Made by a program: the position numbers and the translations under genes
Notes under the pieces: generated by a model
The model's database searches: none
What the model saw: the letters and a program-made list of their open reading frames with translations, nothing else
What the model was told of the DNA's origin: nothing
Shown here: positions 43,827 to 52,105 of the stretch, piece by piece
How the letters are laid out: every line of letters begins with the position of its first letter
Position numbering within the stretch: the stretch's first letter is position 1
Source of the DNA: an uncultured Lachnospiraceae bacterium
GTDB lineage: Bacteria > Bacillota > Clostridia > Lachnospirales > Lachnospiraceae
Reading direction: 5' to 3'
DNA: 64,000 nt
Assembly (NCBI GenBank): GCA_949948735.1
Contig: CATLGV010000008.1
Location: forward strand, 1 to 64,000

Positions 43827-44780
43827 TCATTTCTCGGGATACATCCATCCGGTGTATTCCAGAATCGACAGCTTTTCCTGTCCCTCCTTTGTCCACAGTG
43901 TTTCGTTGCGGTAATTTCTCGGCGTGGTCTTCATCATTTCCATGAAATGGCGGTTGAAGCTGGAAACAGAACGGAAGCCTACCATCTCCGAGATGGACAG
44001 GATGGAGTACTCCGTGCTTCGCAGCAGATTGCAGGCTTTGTTGATGCGGGTCGTGTTGAGAAATTCCAGCGGACTCGCGCCCATAATCGTGTGGAACAGC
44101 CGCCTGAAGTGCGTCGGGCTCAGACGGCAGATGTCTGCCAGATAGTTCATGTCAAACTGCTCGGCATAGTGGTCTTCTATGTAATCCAGCACCGGAGAAA
44201 GGACCATGGCGTTTTCCGGCGGCTGGTTTGTCAGCGTGCTCTCCCGGCCGCCCTCGCTCTGGATGCGGTGCAGCTCGATGCACAGCGATAGCAGAAGCCC
44301 CATGGCGCCGGTCTGATAGTGCGCCGCGTGCCTTTCGATTTCCTGCTCCGCCAACACCGCCAGCTCATAGACACGGGGATATTCGTCGCGGCCAAGGATA
44401 TGCCGGTAGGTCTTGTAGGCGCTGAGCGACAGGTCGAAGCCGCGGATATTGGGTGCGATATTCTTGAAAAGATCCTGTGTATTGAGGAACAGATAGGACC
44501 AGCGGCTTTCCGTCCCGGGAGAGCTGTAGGTGGTATGCGGGATATTTCTGGGCACGCAGGTGATGTCGCCTTCCTTGAAATAAAGCGGCTCCTTTCCGCT
44601 GAATGCCATATAGCCGCTTTCCGAGTGACAGATGCCGATTTCCAGACAGTTGTGGAAATGCAGGTGCTTGCTGGGAATGCTGGATATTTTCCAGTGCTCG
44701 CCGGATAAAAGGAGAACCGGAAAGTCCGAGGGCAGATAGTAGTTTCTGTATTCTGCAATATCGTTCTTTTGCTTTGCCAT
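43827..44780 (-). CDS. AraC family transcriptional regulator
   Basis: 317 residues. N-terminal cupin sensor (HLHFHNCLEIGICHSESGYMA, then CVPRNIPHTT) and C-terminal double helix-turn-helix: MNYLADICRLSPTHFRRLFH then ILSISEMVGFRSVSSFNRHF. The divergent orientation to the sugar ABC importer suggests it activates that operon in response to an RG-derived sugar. Its ATG has AAGGAC-type Shine-Dalgarno upstream. The 350-bp intergenic region to 45138 is AT-rich and should hold its binding sites; no clear repeat was spotted. Confidence 0.9.
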   Translation of the reverse strand: MAKQKNDIAEYRNYYLPSDFPVLLLSGEHWKISSIPSKHLHFHNCLEIGICHSESGYMAFSGKEPLYFKEGDITCVPRNIPHTTYSSPGTESRWSYLFLNTQDLFKNIAPNIRGFDLSLSAYKTYRHILGRDEYPRVYELAVLAEQEIERHAAHYQTGAMGLLLSLCIELHRIQSEGGRESTLTNQPPENAMVLSPVLDYIEDHYAEQFDMNYLADICRLSPTHFRRLFHTIMGASPLEFLNTTRINKACNLLRSTEYSILSISEMVGFRSVSSFNRHFMEMMKTTPRNYRNETLWTKEGQEKLSILEYTGWMYPEK

Positions 44781-45137
44781 AAGTGAACAGTCCTTTCTTT
44801 AATCAAAAATCTAATCTTATGCTTTTTGTCAGTAGAAACAGCCAAAAATAACCAAAATCTCAAAACAATTTCAAAAAAAGTGAAAAGAAAAATAAAATAA
44901 ACTTTGAACAAAGTGTAAACAGCAACATAAATACTGGTCAACATGTATAAGAAAAATAACAAAAAAAGGCAAATGCTATACATTTCGTCGACATATTTAC
45001 AAGAAAAGTATAGCATAAATGGTCGGAAATGCATAGTATTAGATTCTCATTGCTTAGACATTCGTGAAAAATTGTATAATAATATACCTATAGTAAGCAT
45101 GAAACTATGCAAAATAAACGAAGAAAAGAGGATGATT

Positions 45138-46088
45138 ATGGGCAAAGCGAAGAGCGGCGGTAGCAAGGTTATCGTCAAGACGAGTTGGAAGAGCGCCTTT
45201 AAAAGAGACTGGCAGCTCTATGTAATGCTGTTATTTCCGCTGATCATGGTGTTCGTATTCAGCTATGCGGCGTATCCGGGCATGCGGATGGCGTTTATGG
45301 ATTACAAGCCCATCAAAGGCTATGCGGGCAGCGAATGGGTCGGCTTCGGTATGTTCCAGAAGATTTTTTCGGATCCGGAGTTCACAAAAGCATTGCGCAA
45401 TTCCATCATATTCAATCTGTTGGATTTGCTGGTAGGCTTTCCGATGCCCATCATTTTAGCGTTGATTTTGAACGAGCTGCGTTACGCGCGGTTTAAGAAG
45501 GTAGCGCAGACCATTCTGTATCTGCCGCACTTCCTGTCATGGGCGATTGTCGGAAGCGTTGCGTATACGATGTTCCGTCCCAGCACCGGTCTGGTCAACA
45601 TCGTGCTGACAAACGCGGGAATTATCAGTCAGGGTATTCCGTTTATGACGGAGAAGTGGCACTGGGCCGTAACCTATCTGCTGATCAATGTATGGCAGAC
45701 AATGGGCTGGGGTACCATTCTCTACCTGGCGGCAATCACGGGTATCAGCGGAGAGCTGTATGAGGCAGCCATGATCGACGGCGCAAACCGCTGGAAGCGG
45801 ATGTGGTATATTACCCTCCCCGGTATCAAGAGCACGGTTGTTACACTGTTGATTATGAACCTCGGCAAGGTGATGGGAAGCAATCTGGAGCGTCTGACGG
45901 CGCTTGGCAATACGCAGGTAGCGGACTTCCAGTTCCAGCTGGCGATATACATATATAACAGAGGTATCAGCAACGGCAGATTCAGTCAGGCGACCGCGGC
46001 AAACCTGTTCCAGTCTCTGGTGGGTCTCGCATTGGTACTGATATCCGACAGAATCGCAAAGAAGCTCGGCGAAGACGGCTTGTTATAG
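45138..46088 (+). CDS. Sugar ABC transporter permease (LplB-like)
   Basis: 316 residues, six membrane helices. The EAA loop is present: YEAAMIDGANRWKRMWYITLP. Belongs to the LplB/YteP subgroup of CUT1 permeases that take up oligosaccharides such as rhamnogalacturonan or aldotetrauronate fragments. Start at 45138 has AGAGG at six bases; the upstream reading frame to 44943 crosses the promoter region. No ATPase gene is adjacent; a shared MsmK-like ATPase encoded elsewhere is typical. Confidence 0.92.
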   Translation: MGKAKSGGSKVIVKTSWKSAFKRDWQLYVMLLFPLIMVFVFSYAAYPGMRMAFMDYKPIKGYAGSEWVGFGMFQKIFSDPEFTKALRNSIIFNLLDLLVGFPMPIILALILNELRYARFKKVAQTILYLPHFLSWAIVGSVAYTMFRPSTGLVNIVLTNAGIISQGIPFMTEKWHWAVTYLLINVWQTMGWGTILYLAAITGISGELYEAAMIDGANRWKRMWYITLPGIKSTVVTLLIMNLGKVMGSNLERLTALGNTQVADFQFQLAIYIYNRGISNGRFSQATAANLFQSLVGLALVLISDRIAKKLGEDGLL

Positions 46089-46100
46089 GAGGTGTACATA

Positions 46101-47027
46101 ATGGCGAAGAAAGATAAAAATAACGAGGTAACAACCTCCTCCGGCGGCGAGCATGCCGTAAATAAGTTCCGTTTCAGTGATTTTATAATGATGGCGGTGA
46201 TTGTGCTTCTGTGCGCGACCTGTGTGCTGCCGTTTATCCATGTGGCGGCCAAGTCGATTTCCGGCAATACGGCGGTTATGGCAAAGGCTGTATATTTCTG
46301 GCCCAAGGATATTACGTTTGACGCGTTTAAGCGGGTGTTTGGCGATGAGTCCATGACTTATTCCATCGTATTCTCAGCGGGTATTACGTTGATATTTACG
46401 CTGCTGGGCATGATTGTATGTACCTGCGCGGCGTATCCGCTTTCCAAGAAGCGCTTGAAGGGCAAGCAGGTCATTACGTTTTTGCTGATGGTTCCGATGT
46501 ATTTCGGCGCAGGTATTATTCCCTGCTATCTGCTGTATCAGGATTTACATATTCTGGACACGTGGTGGGTGCTGGTGCTGCCGCTGATTTACTCGCCGTA
46601 CAATATGCTGATTATGAAGAACTTTTTTCAGAATACAATACCGGACAGCCTGGAGGAGTCGGCGTTTCTTGACGGCGCGAGCAATTTCCAGATTTTGTGG
46701 AAGATCGTGCTGCCGCTGTCAAAGCCCATTCTTGCGACCCTCTCCCTGTTCTATGCGGTAGGCCGTTGGAATGCATACTCTGACAACATGTACTATACCC
46801 GTGACAACAAGCTGAAGATGATACAGTATAAGCTCTACCAGCTTGTGGCGTCTGCCAACGAAGCGCAGACCGCATCACTGGCGGATACCGGCGGCGCAAG
46901 CCAGTCCGTGCCGGAGGTGCTGCAGGCGGCGAGCATTATGTTCGTTACCGTGCCGATAATCATCATCTATCCGTTCCTTCAGAAGTATTTCGTGAAGGGA
47001 ACCATGATTGGAGCAGTTAAGGGCTAG
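46101..47027 (+). CDS. Sugar ABC transporter permease (YtcP-like)
   Basis: 308 residues, six membrane helices, EAA loop LEESAFLDGASNFQILWKIVLP. The second CUT1 permease, 12 bases after the first. AGGAGG lies eight bases before the ATG at 46101. With the LplB-like protein it forms the transmembrane channel for the substrate delivered by the following lipoprotein. Confidence 0.92.
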   Translation: MAKKDKNNEVTTSSGGEHAVNKFRFSDFIMMAVIVLLCATCVLPFIHVAAKSISGNTAVMAKAVYFWPKDITFDAFKRVFGDESMTYSIVFSAGITLIFTLLGMIVCTCAAYPLSKKRLKGKQVITFLLMVPMYFGAGIIPCYLLYQDLHILDTWWVLVLPLIYSPYNMLIMKNFFQNTIPDSLEESAFLDGASNFQILWKIVLPLSKPILATLSLFYAVGRWNAYSDNMYYTRDNKLKMIQYKLYQLVASANEAQTASLADTGGASQSVPEVLQAASIMFVTVPIIIIYPFLQKYFVKGTMIGAVKG

Positions 47028-47058
47028 AAGAGCCGGCTGGAAATCATCAGGTAGTTTT

Positions 47059-47083
47059 CCCCTGGCGCTCAGGGCGTCAGGGG
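47059..47083 (+). other. Hairpin between permease and binding-protein genes
   Basis: CCCCTG (47059-47064) and CAGGGG (47078-47083) with a CGC/GCG-type inner pair. No T-run; probably protects or attenuates mRNA so that the binding protein is made in excess. Confidence 0.55.
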
Positions 47084-47125
47084 ATACATATAAACTATAT
47101 TAATTCATTTAAGGAGGAATTCATT

Positions 47126-48895
47126 ATGAAGAAGAAAACTCTTCAGAGAGCGGCTGCACTGACCTTGTCAGGCGTAATGGTAATGGGCGCGTTAACAGGC
47201 TGCGGCGGTAAGAAGGACGACAGCAGTACATCTGCTCCGGCAGACAACAGCACTACTGCGACGGACACAAGCACAAAAACAGACACAAGCAGCACGGATA
47301 CATCCGCTCCTGCAGATACGACGGCGCCGGCTGAGAATACAGCGGCAGGGATGGACGGCTGGACAGCGTTTGACAATCAGGTAACCCTGCAGATTCCGGT
47401 TTATGACCGCGGCGATGCGGGCAACGGCTGCTCCGACGTAGTCAACAACTACTGGACCAACTGGGTACAGGAGAATTTTGGCGACAAGTACAATATCAAG
47501 GTAGAGTATATCGCAATCACCAGAAGCGATGTTATGACGGACTATACGCTGCTTGCGACCGGTCAGGATCTGCCGACCGTATTGATGGAGTACGACTATG
47601 ACAAGCTCGCTACATGGCAGGCTGAAGGCTATCTGCAGCCGTACGATATGGAGCAGTTAAAGCAGGTTGCGCCGACCTACTATCAGAACATGGTAGACAA
47701 CGGCATCGACATCTACACGGAGCTTGCGGATGAGGATTACCTCTGCCTGGGCATGAGACCTTACGGTAACACCAACTATACCTGGATTACCTGGTATCGT
47801 CAGGACTGGGTTGAGGAAGCAGGCTTTACAGGCTATCCCAAGACAAGCTCAGAGAAGCTGCAGCTTTTTGAAAAGCTTGTTGAGCTGGGACATGAGCATC
47901 CGGCAGGAGGCACCAAGGTAGCCGGCGCGGGCGCTGACCAGAACTATGGCTGGAGAACTTATCCGCAGGATGAGGAGACATGGGCAACAACCGGCGATTA
48001 TCAGATTCCGGCACTCTCCACAGAAGCGCAGAAGCGTTACCTGAGATTTGAGAACGAGCTGTACAACAAGGGCTACAAGGATCCGGAGTACTACACAAGA
48101 GACGCTTCCGAGGCAGATGCGGACTTTATCAACGGCAAGACCTTTGAGTGGTCAAATTATACTTCTTCTACAATGGAAGTGTTAAAGTCCTTCTATGACA
48201 CGAATCCGGATGCGAAGCTTGGCGTTGCGGTATGCAGCAGCGACCTTATCACAGACGAGGAGTGGGGCTCTAACAACGCATTCCGTCCGACCAACGTATT
48301 TGGTGCGATGACGGCGTTTGCACACGACGCGACAGAGGATGAGGTAAAGGCAGCGATGATGTATATGGAGTGGATGTCACAGGACGACGTTCTCTTCACC
48401 ATGCAGTGGGGTCTTGAAGGCGTAAACTTCAATTATGATGGCGATACGCCGGTCGCTGTAACGGATCAGAAGGGTCTTGCAGAGCAGCAGGGACACAACA
48501 ACAACGTAGACTACTGGATGATCGTTACGGCTTCCAAGACGCTGGGCAGCGTTGAGAAGGACATCGCGGCGATTTCTCCGCAGGGACTTCCGCAGGATTT
48601 CTACGAGGATATTCTGGCAAACTACAAGGGACAGAACGACCTGTACAACAAGAACCTTGCAAACTCCGACTGTAACTTTGCGACATCCTTTGATGCAGTT
48701 ACCGAGTACGGCAACATTCTGAAGGAAGAGCTGTATCCGCAGTACCGTGACCAGCTGACAATGTGCGCACCGGAAGAGTTCGACGCGCTGTATGATGAGC
48801 TGAGCCAGAAGTATCTGGATGCAGGATATCAGGAGGTTATCAACCAGAGATTGTCAGCATACAACTCCGGTCTGAGCACAAAGCTTCCGCAGTAA
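47126..48895 (+). CDS. Sugar ABC transporter substrate-binding lipoprotein
   Basis: 589 residues. Lipobox LTGCGG (Cys at ~27), then a 50-residue Ser/Thr/Asp/Ala spacer, then a large periplasmic-binding fold (VTLQIPVYDRGDAGNG to the end) of the LipO/YtcQ class that pairs with LplB/YtcP permeases. AAGGAGG is nine bases before the ATG. Captures the oligosaccharide outside the membrane. By context RG-I fragments; no residue proves this. Confidence 0.92.
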   Translation: MKKKTLQRAAALTLSGVMVMGALTGCGGKKDDSSTSAPADNSTTATDTSTKTDTSSTDTSAPADTTAPAENTAAGMDGWTAFDNQVTLQIPVYDRGDAGNGCSDVVNNYWTNWVQENFGDKYNIKVEYIAITRSDVMTDYTLLATGQDLPTVLMEYDYDKLATWQAEGYLQPYDMEQLKQVAPTYYQNMVDNGIDIYTELADEDYLCLGMRPYGNTNYTWITWYRQDWVEEAGFTGYPKTSSEKLQLFEKLVELGHEHPAGGTKVAGAGADQNYGWRTYPQDEETWATTGDYQIPALSTEAQKRYLRFENELYNKGYKDPEYYTRDASEADADFINGKTFEWSNYTSSTMEVLKSFYDTNPDAKLGVAVCSSDLITDEEWGSNNAFRPTNVFGAMTAFAHDATEDEVKAAMMYMEWMSQDDVLFTMQWGLEGVNFNYDGDTPVAVTDQKGLAEQQGHNNNVDYWMIVTASKTLGSVEKDIAAISPQGLPQDFYEDILANYKGQNDLYNKNLANSDCNFATSFDAVTEYGNILKEELYPQYRDQLTMCAPEEFDALYDELSQKYLDAGYQEVINQRLSAYNSGLSTKLPQ

Positions 48896-48966
48896 TTCAG
48901 AAAATCTGAAGAAAAATCTAAAGAGAAAAATCTAAAGAAAAAAATCTGAAGATTTTGAAAAAAAGA

Positions 48967-48996
48967 TATAGCCCCCGACACCCGTTGGGGGCTATA
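48967..48996. terminator. Terminator-like hairpin after the importer operon
   Basis: TATAGCCCCC (48967-48976) and GGGGGCTATA (48987-48996), 10-base loop. The T-run is on the minus-strand side (upstream A-run), so it would terminate best leftward, but can also stop rightward transcripts. Confidence 0.6.
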
Positions 48997-49001
48997 ATAA
49001 A

Positions 49002-49015
49002 TGAAAGCGTTTGCA
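49002..49015. promoter_or_regulatory. Candidate cre site (CcpA/LacI family)
   Basis: TGAAAGCGTTTGCA fits the catabolite-response consensus TGNAANCGNTNNCA at every fixed position, in the leader of the GH105-CE12-GH112 genes. Confidence 0.65.
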
Positions 49016-49052
49016 CATCCCTGATAAAGGACGGAAGCTGCTGCGTGTTCCC

Positions 49053-49088
49053 GCAAGAGGCCGGTTGACAGACGAGACGGCCTCTTGC
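49053..49088. other. Perfect 11-bp hairpin in the GH105 leader
   Basis: GCAAGAGGCCG (49053-49063) and CGGCCTCTTGC (49078-49088) with a 14-base loop, no T-run. Possible regulator site or mRNA structure. The rest of 48895-49258 shows no gene. Confidence 0.6.
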
Positions 49089-49257
49089 GAAAGCATGAAG
49101 CATCGGCTTTTGGGGCGCTATGCAGAACGCGAATCTGCGCGCATATGCGTATTGCCGATATCCGTATACAATTCGTGCATATGGCAGGGCTTTTCATGCA
49201 GAAAGATTTTTTCCGGAAAGCAATATGATATGATATAAATACAAGGAGGGTTTACTT

Positions 49258-50310
49258 ATGTTGAAGCTGGAGTATGACAAGAAAGAAATCGAGGCTGTGA
49301 TTGACAGAATCGTCAAAAGGACGATGAAGATGGATCTCACCTGGGACTGGCCCTGCGGCGTGGCATATTTCGGAATTGCCGATGCTTATGAGAAGACCGG
49401 AAACGAGGAGTATTTAAAGCTCCTGAAGGACCGGGTGGATGAGCTGATCGATTTGGGGCTTCCGACCGTATGGACAGTAAACGCGTGCGCGATGGGGCAC
49501 TGCCTGATTACGCTCTATAAGGCGACAGGAGAGCAGAAGTACTGGGATATCGTGATGGACAAGATTCACTATATCCGTAATGACGCGCTGCGATTCGGGG
49601 ATCATGTTTTGCAGCACACGGTTTCGGCAGACAATGACTTTCCGGAGCAGTGCTGGGCGGATACGCTTTTTATGGCGGCGTTTTTCCTGCTGCGCGTCGG
49701 CGTGGAGCTTGCGGATGAGGAGATTATTGAGGATGCGCTGAACCAGTATTACTGGCATATCAAGTATCTTCAGGACCCGGCGACGGGACTTTATTATCAT
49801 GGCTACAACAATATCAACAAGGACCATATGTCCGGATTTTACTGGGGGCGCGCAAATGCATGGGCGGCATTTACGATGTCGCAGGTGGGCGATATCCTTC
49901 CCAAATGCTATTTGTACCCGAAATATATGGACGTGGCAGGCTCGCTGAATGAGCAGCTGTCGGCGATCAAGCTGCTTCAGACGGAGGACGGACTGTGGAG
50001 AACCATACTCAACGACGAAAGCTCTTATGAGGAGGTATCTGCTTCCGCGGGTATCGCGGCGGCGATGGTATCGAGAGCGAATCCGCTGCATTCGAAGTAT
50101 ATTAACAAATCAATCAGGGGAATGCTGGCAAACGTAAGTCCGGACGGCAGAGTGATGAACGTTTCGGGCGGCACGGCGGTAATGAACGACGCGGACGGCT
50201 ATCGCAATATTTCCCGCGACTGGATACAGGGCTGGGGGCAGGGTCTTGCGCTTGCGTTCTTTGCTAAGGTGCTGGTATCCGATGAATTACAGAAAGATGG
50301 TGCGTTATAA
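49258..50310 (+). CDS. GH105 unsaturated rhamnogalacturonyl hydrolase
   Basis: 350 residues, no signal peptide. (alpha/alpha)6-barrel features of GH105/YteR: WPCGVAYFGIADAYEKTG, FPEQCWADTLFMAAFFL with the catalytic Asp, FYWGRANAWAAFTMS and RDWIQGWGQGLALA. Removes the delta-4,5-unsaturated galacturonyl residue from RG disaccharides released by RG lyases, in the cytosol. AAGGAGGG precedes the ATG. The next gene starts right after its stop. Confidence 0.93.
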   Translation: MLKLEYDKKEIEAVIDRIVKRTMKMDLTWDWPCGVAYFGIADAYEKTGNEEYLKLLKDRVDELIDLGLPTVWTVNACAMGHCLITLYKATGEQKYWDIVMDKIHYIRNDALRFGDHVLQHTVSADNDFPEQCWADTLFMAAFFLLRVGVELADEEIIEDALNQYYWHIKYLQDPATGLYYHGYNNINKDHMSGFYWGRANAWAAFTMSQVGDILPKCYLYPKYMDVAGSLNEQLSAIKLLQTEDGLWRTILNDESSYEEVSASAGIAAAMVSRANPLHSKYINKSIRGMLANVSPDGRVMNVSGGTAVMNDADGYRNISRDWIQGWGQGLALAFFAKVLVSDELQKDGAL

Positions 50311-52044
50311 GTGTGTAAGACAACCTTTGACTTCAGAAAGGAGAAAGCCGGCCTTTATGATAAAAAGCGCGGGTACGGCTTTGTGACGGAAGAAAACCGA
50401 AGAAAAGACGAGCTGCTGCAGCTTGCGGAGCTGAATACGGGCTTTGATGTGCCGTACTGGTACCGCGATGAGACCGTGACGGAGATTTTGTCTGACGAAC
50501 ACGGCTGTTATGTGGATTCGGAGGCTGCGGTGCGCAGAATCGGCGCGGCTGCGGGGCGTCTCATTCCGCTCTGCTTTAAGGCGGACGTGGAGCGTCAGGG
50601 CAATTATGAGGTTCATATGACACTCTACGGAGCGGGAGAAATCCTGGTATTTGCGGGGGCAAGGCGGCTGGTATACAAGGGGGCTGTACCTGAGGAGCGT
50701 GCGGTCGAGTGCAGCTTTATTCTGAACGTATGCGACATTGTTCCGCGGGGAAAGACCTGCGTATATGAGAAGCGGAGCATTGATATCGCGGTGCTGGGCT
50801 GCGGGGTGCGGCTTTCGGCGCTGCGCATTGAACAGGCGGACTGTCCGACCTTGTACATAGCGGGGGATTCCACTGTAACGGATCAGTCGGCGGAATACCC
50901 GTATTCGCCCGCGACAAGCTATGCCGGATGGGGGCAGATGCTGGGGCTTTATCTCTCCAGGCAGATTGCCGTTTCCAATCACGCGCATTCCGGCCTTACA
51001 GTCGAAAGCTTTCGGTCGGAGGGGCATTATGCCATTGTCCAGGCGAACTTTAAGCCGGGTGATTATCTGTTTATGCAGTTTGGGCATAACGATCAGAAGC
51101 TGGCGCACCTGAAAGCGGAGGGCGGCTACAGCGAGGGGCTTGAGGCCTACATCGAGGAGGCGCGGCAAAGAGGCGGTTATCCGGTGCTGGTCACGCCGCT
51201 TGCGCGCAACACATGGAAGGCGGACGACGGTACTTATAACGATCTGCTGGCAGCGTATGCAAAGGCCTGTATTGCGCTTGGAGAGCGGCTTCATGTACCG
51301 GTGGTTGATTTGCACCGCAGAAGCATGGATTTTGTGACGGAGAGAGGACTGGAGGCGGCGAAGCCGTTTTTCTTCCCGAAGGATTATACACATACGAACG
51401 ATTACGGCGCTTATAAGATGGCGGGCTTTGTCGCACGGGAGTATATGGAGACGGCGCCCCGGGTGCAGGCGGAGGCGTACCGCCGCCTTGCCGGGATGAT
51501 GCGTCCCGCGGCGGACGTGTGGGAAGCGCAGGGAGAGATTACGGCGCCGACGGCGCCTGAAGGCTATCGCGATATCCCGAATCCGGAGGGAGATACGACG
51601 CTCTTTGCGAAGCTCGAGCGGCCGGATGCGCCGCTGACCCGTGTGGAGGCGCTGGATATGGTGATCAAAACGGCCAGATTTTTCCCGACGAACGTGTTTA
51701 ACGATGTCTATGAAGATATTGTCGGACACGAATGGTATGCGGGGACGGTAGAATGCGCGTACCAGAACGGCATTATCCCGGCCGATATGACGCCGGGGAA
51801 TCGGTTTGAGCCCCAAAAGCAGGTGACCGTGGAAGAGTTTCTTGCGCTGATCATGGGCGGTTACCGGAGCAGAAGAAATCTGCCCGAGGAGACGCCGTGC
51901 GCGCTGGATTCCGGATGTACGGGCTATTGCAGGCCTTATGTGCGCGCAGCCTGCGCGCTTGGCGTCGTCAGGGAGGATGCCGTTCCAAAGGCTCTGATAA
52001 CAAGAGCGCATGCCGCCGAGATTTGCAGGGCGTTGAATATATAG
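50311..52044 (+). CDS. CE12-type rhamnogalacturonan acetylesterase with SLH-like tail
   Basis: 577 residues from a GTG touching the GH105 stop. N-terminal beta domain (FDFRKEKAG, GYGFVTEEN), then an SGNH hydrolase: LYIAGDSTVTDQ (GDS nucleophile), NHAHSGLTVESF, FMQFGHNDQK and HTNDYGAYKMAGF (His of the triad). This order is the CE12 RG acetylesterase (YesT/RhgT type). Residues from ~430 (LTRVEALDMVI, FNDVYEDIVGHEWYAGTVEC, AYQNGII, FEPQKQVTVEEFLALIMGGY, then a second ALITRAHAAEICRAL) look like S-layer homology repeats, yet there is no signal peptide. Deacetylates RG oligosaccharides, presumably in the cytosol. Confidence 0.87.
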   Translation: MCKTTFDFRKEKAGLYDKKRGYGFVTEENRRKDELLQLAELNTGFDVPYWYRDETVTEILSDEHGCYVDSEAAVRRIGAAAGRLIPLCFKADVERQGNYEVHMTLYGAGEILVFAGARRLVYKGAVPEERAVECSFILNVCDIVPRGKTCVYEKRSIDIAVLGCGVRLSALRIEQADCPTLYIAGDSTVTDQSAEYPYSPATSYAGWGQMLGLYLSRQIAVSNHAHSGLTVESFRSEGHYAIVQANFKPGDYLFMQFGHNDQKLAHLKAEGGYSEGLEAYIEEARQRGGYPVLVTPLARNTWKADDGTYNDLLAAYAKACIALGERLHVPVVDLHRRSMDFVTERGLEAAKPFFFPKDYTHTNDYGAYKMAGFVAREYMETAPRVQAEAYRRLAGMMRPAADVWEAQGEITAPTAPEGYRDIPNPEGDTTLFAKLERPDAPLTRVEALDMVIKTARFFPTNVFNDVYEDIVGHEWYAGTVECAYQNGIIPADMTPGNRFEPQKQVTVEEFLALIMGGYRSRRNLPEETPCALDSGCTGYCRPYVRAACALGVVREDAVPKALITRAHAAEICRALNI

Positions 52045-52105
52045 GCAGATGCAAGGGCGCGCAGACAGGGCCTTACAGTGAAACAATATAATTTGGAGGA
52101 TAGAG

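Noticed and set aside
44943-45137. N-terminal extension of the first sugar permease
   Set aside because: AT-rich, no ribosome site, and includes the divergent promoter region; AGAGG precedes ATG 45138.
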